In this document: positions 1 through 6,801 of the stretch, piece by piece | How the letters are laid out: the number at the start of each line of letters is the position of its first letter | Numbering within the stretch: the stretch's first letter is position 1 | Origin: an uncultured Alphaproteobacteria bacterium | GTDB taxonomy: Bacteria > Pseudomonadota > Alphaproteobacteria > CALKHQ01 | Direction: 5' to 3' | Assembly (NCBI GenBank): GCA_937988735.1 | Contig: CALKHQ010000308.1 | Span: 1-11,083, forward strand | DNA: 11,083 nt | Position numbers and translations under genes: made by a program | The notes under the pieces: model-generated | Told to the model about the DNA's origin: nothing | Seen by the model: only the letters and a program-made list of their open reading frames with translations | Databases searched by the model: none

Positions 1-1774
<1,774 letters not shown>

Positions 1775-1782
<8 letters not shown>

Positions 1783-1801
1783 GGGCGCTGCCTCAGCCGG
1801 C
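1775..1801. terminator. Hairpin shared by two converging genes, possible bidirectional terminator
   Basis: Arms GCCGG-TGAGG (1775-1784) and CCTCA-g-CCGGC (1791-1801) pair over 10 bp with one bulged G at 1796 and a 6-base loop. The kinase stop (1780-1782) lies in the left arm and the stop of the opposite-strand lactonase (1793-1795) in the right arm. There is no clear T-run on either side, so intrinsic termination is inferred from position and stem strength only. Confidence 0.55.
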
Positions 1802-2701
1802 GAACACCCCCTGCGGCAGGCCGCGGACGCCGGGATCGTAGGCGAAGATGCTGCCGGCGAGCGGCTGGTCCGCGCGCTGCGCCTCGTCCAGTCCGTAGGT
1901 GACGGTGGTGATGTAGAGCGTGTCGAGGTCCGGCCCGCCGAACACGGCGCTGGTCACCCGGCTGCACGGCAGCTCGACGATCCGGTCGATGCTGCCGTCG
2001 GGCGCGAAGCGGATCACGCAGCCGCCGTCCCAGCGGCAGTTCCACAGGAAGCCCTCGGCGTCGATCGCCGACCCGTCGGGGTGCCCGCGGCCCTCGAGGT
2101 CCGGCCGGTCCTGCATGGCGAACGGACGGCGGTTGCTGATCGTGCCGGAGGCCGCATCGTAGTCGAAGGCGTAGATGCCGGCGAAGGTGTCGGCGAAGTA
2201 GAACCGCTTCTCGTCGGCCGTCCACGCCAGCGTGTTCGAGATGCCGACGTCGGTCACCATCGTGTGCCAGGTGCCGTCGGGGTCCACGCGGTAGAGCGAG
2301 CCGGTGCTGCCGGGGATGTCGATCGGCGAGCCATCGTCGGCAAGGTTGTTGTACATGGTGCCGTACCAGAACCGGCCCTGGCGGTCGCAGCCGCCGTCGT
2401 TCGACCGGTTGAGCGGCTTGTCGGCCTCGGGCGCCACGAACGGGGTCAGGCGGCCGGTCTCGGTGTCGAAGAAGGAGAGCCCGTGCACTTCGGCGACGAG
2501 AAGGCCGCCGCGGGTGCGCGGCGCCATCGCCGTGATCATGTTGGGCACGTCCCAGTGGTGCAGGCCGCCCTTCGGCGACCACCGGTACAGCCGACGGGCC
2601 GGAACGTCCGTCCAGTACAGGCTCTGCTCGGCCGCGTTCCAGCACGGCCCCTCGGCCAGCCAGCAGCCTGCCTCGACAACGCATTCAGGCTTTGCAGCCA
2701 T
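1793..2701 (-). CDS. SMP-30/gluconolactonase family sugar lactonase
   Basis: A 302-residue protein of the SMP-30/Gluconolactonase/LRE six-bladed beta-propeller family, the usual length. These enzymes use one divalent metal to hydrolyse aldonolactones to aldonic acids. The expected metal ligands are visible: Glu17 (LAEGP), Asn101 in RSNDGG, Asn156 in ISNTLAW and Asp209 in HPDGSA; Arg99 is in the usual substrate-contact position. No signal peptide is apparent, so it should be cytoplasmic. The ATG at 2701 follows a good GGAGG on the minus strand (bases about 2708-2714), which supports this start. It is divergent from the GntR regulator, with a shared 124-bp control region containing a GntR-type palindrome, so it is probably co-regulated with the rightward cluster. 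There it would supply the lactone-opening step between the SDR and the sugar-acid dehydratase. The natural lactone cannot be read from sequence; L-arabino-, D-galactono- and D-gluconolactone are all possible. Confidence 0.93.
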   Translation of the reverse strand: MAAKPECVVEAGCWLAEGPCWNAAEQSLYWTDVPARRLYRWSPKGGLHHWDVPNMITAMAPRTRGGLLVAEVHGLSFFDTETGRLTPFVAPEADKPLNRSNDGGCDRQGRFWYGTMYNNLADDGSPIDIPGSTGSLYRVDPDGTWHTMVTDVGISNTLAWTADEKRFYFADTFAGIYAFDYDAASGTISNRRPFAMQDRPDLEGRGHPDGSAIDAEGFLWNCRWDGGCVIRFAPDGSIDRIVELPCSRVTSAVFGGPDLDTLYITTVTYGLDEAQRADQPLAGSIFAYDPGVRGLPQGVFAG

Positions 2702-2760
2702 GGTTTCCTCCTCCCTCGGCTCTTCTTGGCGCCAACCCGGCCGGCCGTGAGCCGGCCCGA

Positions 2761-2789
2761 TTGCGTGACCCTAATAAGTACGACATATT
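2761..2789 (+). promoter_or_regulatory. Candidate promoter for the GntR regulator gene
   Basis: TTGCGT (2761-2766) and CATATT (2784-2789) are spaced 17 bp apart. A start near 2796 would give a leader of about 30 bases before the ATG at 2826. The -10 overlaps the palindrome at 2773-2789, which suggests autoregulation. Both boxes are only moderate matches. Confidence 0.4.
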
Positions 2790-2801
2790 GCGGAGCGTCA
2801 A
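2772..2801 (-). promoter_or_regulatory. Candidate promoter for the lactonase gene
   Basis: On the minus strand, TTGACG (2801-2796) is a near-consensus -35 box. It is followed after 17 bp by CTTATT (2778-2773), or after 18 bp by TTATTA, as a weak -10. The -10 region coincides with the palindrome at 2773-2789, so a bound regulator would block it. The -35 is convincing and the -10 is poor. Confidence 0.45.
2773..2789. promoter_or_regulatory. Probable GntR-family operator, divergent intergenic region
   Basis: The sequence AATAAGTACGACATATT is an imperfect palindrome centred on 2781, with 6 of 8 pairs matching (pattern AATAnGTnnnACnTATT). It carries the GTNNNAC core known for many FadR-subfamily GntR operators (TNGTNNNACNA). 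It is one of only two AT-rich patches in this part of the window. A related copy at 3579-3595 matches its reverse complement at 12 of 17 positions. It sits between the lactonase and regulator genes and overlaps both candidate -10 boxes. Binding by the neighbouring regulator is inferred. Confidence 0.65.
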
Positions 2802-2825
2802 CCGCAGTGGACAGAAAGGGATCCG

Positions 2826-3563
2826 ATGCCGGACGACCGCGCCTATCCCAGCGGCGGCGTGCATGGCCAGGTAGTCTACCAGATCGGCCGGCAGATCGTG
2901 TCGGGGGAGATTGCCGTCGGCAGCGACCTGCCGCGCGAGGTCGAGCTGTGCGAGCGCTTCGGCACCAGCCGCCAGGCGATCCGCGAGGCGATCAAGGTGC
3001 TGGCCGCCAAGGGGCTGATCGAGCCGCGGCGCCGGCGCGGCACCCGGGTGCGCCCGCGCGCGGCCTGGAACCTGCTCGACCCCGACGTCCTGCTGTGGCA
3101 CGCGCCGGACGGGTTCGGCCCCGACTTCCTCGCCGACCTGCTGGAGCTGCGCGCGACCATCGAGCCGGCGGCGGCGGAACTCGCGGCGCGACGCGGCGAC
3201 CCGGCACGGCTGGCCGAGCTGGGCGCGGCGATCGAGGACATGCGGCTGGCCGGCCTCGACCCTGTCCGCTTCTACGACGCCGACATCCGCTTCCATGTCG
3301 GCCTGCTGCTCGCCAGCGGCAACAGCCTGTTCGCCCAGCTCGCCTCCCCGGTGCGCGCGGCGCTCACCGCCAGCTTCCGGCTGCAGGAGCGGATCGGCGG
3401 CCCGCAGGAGAACGGCTATGCCATCCATGCCGCCGTCTATGAGGCGATCGCCGCCCGCGACACCGCCCGCGCCCGCGCCGCCATGGCCTTCGTCATCGAG
3501 GCGGCGGCGACCGAGCTGCGGCCGGTGATGACGCCCGCGCCCGAATCGACGACCGGGGCCTGA
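2826..3563 (+). CDS. GntR-family transcriptional regulator (FadR subfamily, DgoR-like)
   Basis: A 245-residue regulator. Residues about 11-75 form the winged helix-turn-helix, with the typical LPREVELCERFGTSRQAIREA recognition segment followed by the wing (PRRRRGTRVRP). Residues about 105-230 form an all-helical FCD ligand-binding domain with LRATIEPAAAELAA and FYDADIRFHVGLLLASGN. The usual FCD metal set is only partly present: Asp153, His157 and His201 are seen, but the C-terminal helix that often carries another His has Phe222 there. The linker NLLDPDVLLW is typical of DgoR-type regulators of sugar-acid operons. The ATG at 2826 has AAGGG about 5 bases upstream. It lies between the divergent lactonase and the rightward cluster, with a matching palindrome on each side. 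A local repressor relieved by a sugar acid or its lactone is therefore the natural inference. The effector is unknown. Confidence 0.93.
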   Translation: MPDDRAYPSGGVHGQVVYQIGRQIVSGEIAVGSDLPREVELCERFGTSRQAIREAIKVLAAKGLIEPRRRRGTRVRPRAAWNLLDPDVLLWHAPDGFGPDFLADLLELRATIEPAAAELAARRGDPARLAELGAAIEDMRLAGLDPVRFYDADIRFHVGLLLASGNSLFAQLASPVRAALTASFRLQERIGGPQENGYAIHAAVYEAIAARDTARARAAMAFVIEAAATELRPVMTPAPESTTGA

Positions 3564-3571
3564 ACCCGGGG

Positions 3572-3597
3572 CTTGCAGATTTTGTCGGACATATACT
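3572..3597 (+). promoter_or_regulatory. Candidate promoter of the sugar-catabolic cluster
   Basis: TATACT (3592-3597) is a five-of-six match to the -10 consensus. The best upstream box, CTTGCA (3572-3577), is only 14 bp away, so the -35 is uncertain. Transcription would begin near 3604. The -10 overlaps the probable operator, the expected arrangement for repression. Confidence 0.4.
3579..3595. promoter_or_regulatory. Probable GntR-family operator upstream of the catabolic cluster
   Basis: TTTGTCGGACATA (3581-3593) has the same GTNNNAC core as the site at 2773-2789. Its inner seven bases GTCGGAC are a perfect dyad around 3587 and the outer pairs are partial. It begins 15 bases after the regulator stop and overlaps a -10-like TATACT. 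It is the second of a matched pair bracketing the regulator gene, which supports control of the rightward cluster by that regulator. Confidence 0.62.
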
Positions 3598-3601
3598 AGG
3601 C

Positions 3602-3643
3602 TCCTTCCAACGGCCGCGGGACCAACCCGCGGCGCAGGAGGGA
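3602..3643 (+). promoter_or_regulatory. 5' leader structure with possible Shine-Dalgarno sequestration
   Basis: GCCGCGGG (3613-3620) and CCCGCGGC (3626-3633) form a perfect 8-bp stem with loop ACCAA. Outside it, TCCTTCC (3602-3608) can pair with the Shine-Dalgarno GGAGGGA (3637-3643) over seven positions, including one G-U. The inner hairpin is certain as sequence. The outer stem matters only if transcription starts at or before about 3602. Confidence 0.4.
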
Positions 3644-3651
3644 ACGCAGCG

Positions 3652-3696
3652 ATGGCGAAGGCGCGCCGCAGCCCCGACGCGGCGGGACCGCGATGA
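3652..3696 (+). CDS. Possible 14-codon leader ORF coupled to the dehydratase
   Basis: An ATG at 3652 sits 8 bases after the strongest Shine-Dalgarno in this region (GGAGGGA, 3637-3643). It opens a 14-codon frame, MAKARRSPDAAGPR, whose TGA (3694-3696) overlaps the dehydratase ATG as ATGA. The dehydratase start has only a weak GGCGGGA-like site of its own. Ribosomes finishing this ORF could therefore restart on the dehydratase. The peptide itself shows no run of a regulatory amino acid, so a coupling role is more likely than classical attenuation. It could also be chance in GC-rich DNA. Confidence 0.35.
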   Translation: MAKARRSPDAAGPR

Positions 3697-4868
3697 GGAT
3701 CACCCGCATCAGCACCCGGGTGGTGAACGCCCAGATGCGCAACTGGATCTTCGTCAAGGTCGAGACCGACCAGGACGGGCTCTGGGGCTGGGGCGAGGCG
3801 ACCCTCGAGTGGAAGACGCGCGCCGTCGTCGGCGCGATCGAGGACCTGGCGCCGCTGATCACCGGCCGCGACCCGCGCGACATCGAGCAGATCGTTCGCA
3901 TCATGCACAAGCACGGCTTCTGGCGCATGGGCGTGATCGGCGCCACCGCGATCAGCGGCATCGAGATCGCGCTGTGGGACATTCTCGGCAAGTCGCTCGG
4001 CGTGCCCGTGTGGCGGCTGCTCGGCGGGCGCACCCGCGACCGCGTCCGGGTCTACACCCACCTCGGCATGGGCGACATGACCGCCGTCTACGAGACGACG
4101 GAGGCGGCCGCGCTGGCCGACCGGGCGCGGGCGGTGGTCGAGCGCGGCTACGGCGCGCTCAAGGCCGTGTTCATCCCCTACACCCACTACACCGCCTCCC
4201 CCGCCCAGATCGACCATGTCGCCGGCATGATGGCAACGCTGCGCGAGGCGGTCGGCGACGGGGTGGACATCATGGTCGATTTCCACGGCCGCTGCGCGTC
4301 GGCGAGTGCCGCGATCGACTACATCCGCGCCCTCGCCCCGCACCGGCCGATGTTCGTCGAGGAGGTGGTCCCGCCGGGCGACACCCGGGCCATGCTGGAG
4401 GTGTCGCGCCGGGTGTCGGTGCCGATCGCCACCGGCGAGCGGCTGATCGGGCGCCAGGAGTTCGAGCCGCTGTTCCACGCGCGGGCGATCAACATCGCCC
4501 AGCCGGACATCTGCCATTGCGGCGGGCTCGCCGAGGCGCGCAAGATCGCGGCGATGGCGGAGACCGCCGCCTGCGGGGTGGCGCCGCACAACCCGCTGGG
4601 GCCGCTCGCCGGGGTGGTGGCGCTCCATTTCGCGGTCGCGACGCCGAACTTCGTGATCCAGGAGGAGATGAGCGGCGCCGTGCCCTGGTTTCACGACGTG
4701 GTCGAGAACAGCCCGCTGACCCTGGTGGACGGGCACTGGCCGGTGCCGGAGCGGCCCGGCCTGGGGGTGGAGGTCAACGAGGCGGAAGCGGCGAAGCACC
4801 CCTTCGCGCAGGAGGTGCTGCACGCGACGAACGCAGTGCTGGCCGACGGCACCGTGGTGGACTGGTAG
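3693..4868 (+). CDS. Enolase-superfamily sugar-acid dehydratase (galactonate dehydratase-like)
   Basis: A 391-residue mandelate racemase/muconate lactonizing enzyme family protein with the layout of D-galactonate dehydratase (about 380 residues). Such enzymes dehydrate an aldonate to a 2-keto-3-deoxy acid using Mg2+. An N-terminal capping domain (about 1-120) precedes the barrel. Metal ligands by alignment from memory with E. coli DgoD are Asp196 (VDFHGR), Glu223 (FVEEVV) and Glu249 (TGER). The acid/base histidines are His198 and His299 (APHNPLGP), with Asp272 (QPD) as partner of His299 and Glu324 (IQEEM) at the end of the barrel. The segment after strand two (KAVFIPYTHYTASP) differs from DgoD, so the sugar acid may not be galactonate. 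The ATG at 3693 matches the family start (MRITRI, like MKITKI). It heads the cluster, 19 bp before the SDR gene. The dehydratase call is firm and the substrate is open. Confidence 0.93.
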   Translation: MRITRISTRVVNAQMRNWIFVKVETDQDGLWGWGEATLEWKTRAVVGAIEDLAPLITGRDPRDIEQIVRIMHKHGFWRMGVIGATAISGIEIALWDILGKSLGVPVWRLLGGRTRDRVRVYTHLGMGDMTAVYETTEAAALADRARAVVERGYGALKAVFIPYTHYTASPAQIDHVAGMMATLREAVGDGVDIMVDFHGRCASASAAIDYIRALAPHRPMFVEEVVPPGDTRAMLEVSRRVSVPIATGERLIGRQEFEPLFHARAINIAQPDICHCGGLAEARKIAAMAETAACGVAPHNPLGPLAGVVALHFAVATPNFVIQEEMSGAVPWFHDVVENSPLTLVDGHWPVPERPGLGVEVNEAEAAKHPFAQEVLHATNAVLADGTVVDW

Positions 4869-4887
4869 CAAGCTGGGATCGGGACCG

Positions 4888-5664
4888 ATGACGGGACGGC
4901 TGGAAGGCAAGGTTGCCATCGTGACCGGGGCAGGCCAGGGCATCGGCGAGGCGATCGCACGCCGCTTCGCCGCCGAGGGCGCCGCCGTGGGCATCGCGGA
5001 GCTGAACCCGGAGACGGGGGCGGCGGTGGCTGCGGCGATCACCGCCGCCGGCGGCCGCGCGGTGGCCGTGCCGACCGACGTCGCAAGGCCCGATCGGGTC
5101 GCGGCCATGGTCGGGCAGGTGACGCAGGCGCTGGGGGCGCCGGACATCCTGGTCAACAACGCGGGCATCGCCGTCTTCGACGACCCGCTGAAGCTCACCG
5201 ACGAGGACTGGCGGCGCTGCTTCGCCGTGGACATGGACGCGGTGTGGTACTGCTCCAAGGCCGTGTTGCCGGCGATGCTGGACAAGGGCCGCGGCAGCAT
5301 CGTCAACGTCGCCTCGGTCCACAGCTTCCAGATCATCCCGAAGACCTTCCCCTACCCCGTGGCCAAGCACGGGGTGCTGGGGATCACCCGTGCGCTGGGC
5401 GTGGAATATGCGGCGCGCGGAATACGGGTGAACTGCGTCTGCCCCGGCTACATCGAGACGCCGATCGCCGTCGCCTACTGGAACACCTTCCCCGACCCCG
5501 CCGCCGAGCGCCGGCGGGCGGAGAGCTATCACCCGATGATGCGGGTGGGCCAGCCGGAGGAAGTGGCGAACGCGGTGCTGTTCCTCGCCTCCGACGAGGC
5601 CAGCTTCATCACCGCGGCCGCGCTGATGGTCGACGGCGGCGGCTCGGTGCAGTTCCACGGCTGA
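4888..5664 (+). CDS. SDR-family NAD(P)-dependent dehydrogenase
   Basis: A 258-residue classical short-chain dehydrogenase/reductase. The nucleotide-binding motif TGAGQGIG is at 13-20, NNAG at 90-93, and the catalytic Ser143, Tyr156 and Lys160 (YPVAK) are in place. Glu38 at the end of strand two suggests NAD+ rather than NADP+. The position normally held by the catalytic-tetrad Asn in helix four reads VDMDAV, giving Asp115. This variant occurs in parts of the family but should be checked. The C-terminal PGYIETPIA and MVDGGGS segments are typical. It follows the dehydratase by 19 bp in the same direction. In this setting it could be the aldose 1-dehydrogenase that makes the lactone, or it could act on a 2-keto-3-deoxy acid as in the L-fucose and L-rhamnose oxidative pathways. 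Sequence alone does not decide. Confidence 0.92.
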   Translation: MTGRLEGKVAIVTGAGQGIGEAIARRFAAEGAAVGIAELNPETGAAVAAAITAAGGRAVAVPTDVARPDRVAAMVGQVTQALGAPDILVNNAGIAVFDDPLKLTDEDWRRCFAVDMDAVWYCSKAVLPAMLDKGRGSIVNVASVHSFQIIPKTFPYPVAKHGVLGITRALGVEYAARGIRVNCVCPGYIETPIAVAYWNTFPDPAAERRRAESYHPMMRVGQPEEVANAVLFLASDEASFITAAALMVDGGGSVQFHG

Positions 5665-5734
5665 CGCAGCCGCAACGAGGACGGCAAGGCCCCGCAGGTT
5701 CGGGAACGACAAGGGCGAACGGAAGGAGGAGACG

Positions 5735-6736
5735 ATGACGAGGGCAACGGGCAAGCGCCTGCTGGCGGCGGCGACGGTGCTGGCGTCCGCCGGGCTGGCG
5801 GCCGGCGCGTCGGCACAGGACGGCGGGCTGAAGTTCGGCTACATCAACAAGATGGGCGACCATCCCTGGTTCGTGTCGGAGGTGGAGGGCGCCCGCCAGC
5901 GCGCGGCCGAGCTGGGGGCCGAGCTGATGCACCAGGACGTGCAGTTCGACGCCGACCTCACCATCACCGCCTTCGACACCATGGTCGCCGACGGCGTGGC
6001 CGGCATCGCCATCGTGGTGCCCGACCTGGCGCTGGGGCCGGTGATCGCCCAGAAGGCCCAGGAGGCCGGCATCCCGATCGTCGCGGTTGACGACGACATC
6101 TACTTCGAGGACGGCACCCCGGTGCCCTATGTCGGCATCGACGCCTTCAACATCGGCCGGCAGGTCGGCGGGGAGCTGGTCAAGCTCTACGACGCCTCCG
6201 GCTGGGCCGACGACCCCGATGCGGTGGTCAGGATCGCCAGCATCGAGGACCAGAAGATCGAGACCTGCATGAAGCGCAACCAGGGCGCCGAGGCGGCCTG
6301 GATGGAGGCGTTCCCGGACTGGCCGGCCGAGGACATCCTGAACATCCCCTATGACGGCACGATGGTGAGCGCCGTCGATGCAATGGCGACGGTGCTCACC
6401 GGCAATCCGGAGGTCACCAACTGGATCTTCTGGGCCTGCAACGACGATGGCGTGCTGGGCGGCGTGCGCGCGCTGGAGAACGCCGGCTACGACGCCGACG
6501 CCGGCTTCGGCATCGGCATCGACGGCAGCCGCGCCTGCGACGGGATCCAGAGCGCCGAAGGCTTCAAGGGCTCGATGTGGTTCGACAGCGCGAGCCACGG
6601 CGCGACCGGCATCCAGGTGCTGTACGACCACGTGGTCAACGGCGAGCCGATGCCGACCGAGCCGATCATGATGCCCGCCATCTACATCACCCGGGACAAC
6701 TTCGAGGAGTACCGGGACCGGCTGGGCTGCCAGTAG
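5735..6736 (+). CDS. AraF-like periplasmic sugar-binding protein of an ABC importer
   Basis: A 333-residue periplasmic binding protein with a signal peptide of about 27 residues (basic start, hydrophobic core LLAAATVLASAGLAAG, cleavage near ASA|QDGG). The rest resembles the L-arabinose-binding protein AraF, including NPEVTNWIFWACNDDGVLGGVRALE (close to the AraF HPEV...NDSTVLGGVRA segment) and the C-terminal YITRDNFEE. Compared from memory with E. coli AraF, Lys39, Trp45, Asp119 (AVDD) and Asn236 are kept. The positions of Glu14, Asn232 and Asp235 hold His43, Asp263 and Arg266, so the ligand may be different. A strong GGAGGA (5725-5730) precedes the ATG, fitting high expression of a binding protein. 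It lies 70 bp after the SDR gene and 65 bp before the ATPase gene, with a strong hairpin in the second gap. The class is firm and the sugar unknown. Confidence 0.93.
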   Translation: MTRATGKRLLAAATVLASAGLAAGASAQDGGLKFGYINKMGDHPWFVSEVEGARQRAAELGAELMHQDVQFDADLTITAFDTMVADGVAGIAIVVPDLALGPVIAQKAQEAGIPIVAVDDDIYFEDGTPVPYVGIDAFNIGRQVGGELVKLYDASGWADDPDAVVRIASIEDQKIETCMKRNQGAEAAWMEAFPDWPAEDILNIPYDGTMVSAVDAMATVLTGNPEVTNWIFWACNDDGVLGGVRALENAGYDADAGFGIGIDGSRACDGIQSAEGFKGSMWFDSASHGATGIQVLYDHVVNGEPMPTEPIMMPAIYITRDNFEEYRDRLGCQ

Positions 6737-6748
6737 CAGGGGGAGGGC

Positions 6749-6786
6749 GCGGGGAGCCGGCCGCAGCCGTTGCGGCCGCTCCCCGC
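6749..6786 (+). terminator. Strong intercistronic hairpin between binding protein and ATPase genes
   Basis: GCGGGGAGCCGGCCGCA (6749-6765) and TGCGGCCGCTCCCCGC (6771-6786) pair over 16 bp with one bulged C (6758) and a 5-base loop. There is no T-run after it. It begins 12 bases after the binding-protein stop and ends 15 bases before the ATPase start. It could protect the upstream mRNA from 3' decay or cause partial termination, giving more binding protein than membrane components. Confidence 0.65.
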
Positions 6787-6801
6787 CCGCCGACGCAGCC
6801 G

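Noticed and set aside
3652..3692. Leader ORF as an N-terminal extension of the dehydratase created by a frameshift error
   Set aside because: The family normally starts at the equivalent of the ATG at 3693 and the 14 residues resemble no part of such enzymes, so a sequencing error is not needed to explain it.
2685..5336. An 883-codon open frame on the minus strand across the regulator, dehydratase and SDR genes
   Set aside because: It is antisense to three genes with intact family motifs, its translation is low-complexity Arg/Pro/Gly/Ala/His-rich with no recognisable domain, and long antisense frames are expected at this GC content.
5665..5734. Gap between the SDR and binding-protein genes as a second promoter or operator region
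   Set aside because: Apart from the GGAGGA ribosome site I see no convincing promoter boxes, AT-rich patch or dyad here.
6577..6801. Upstream extension of the ATPase frame into the binding-protein gene
   Set aside because: The added 75 residues are low complexity, overlap the binding-protein coding end and precede the normal family N terminus; the ATG at 6802 fits family length.
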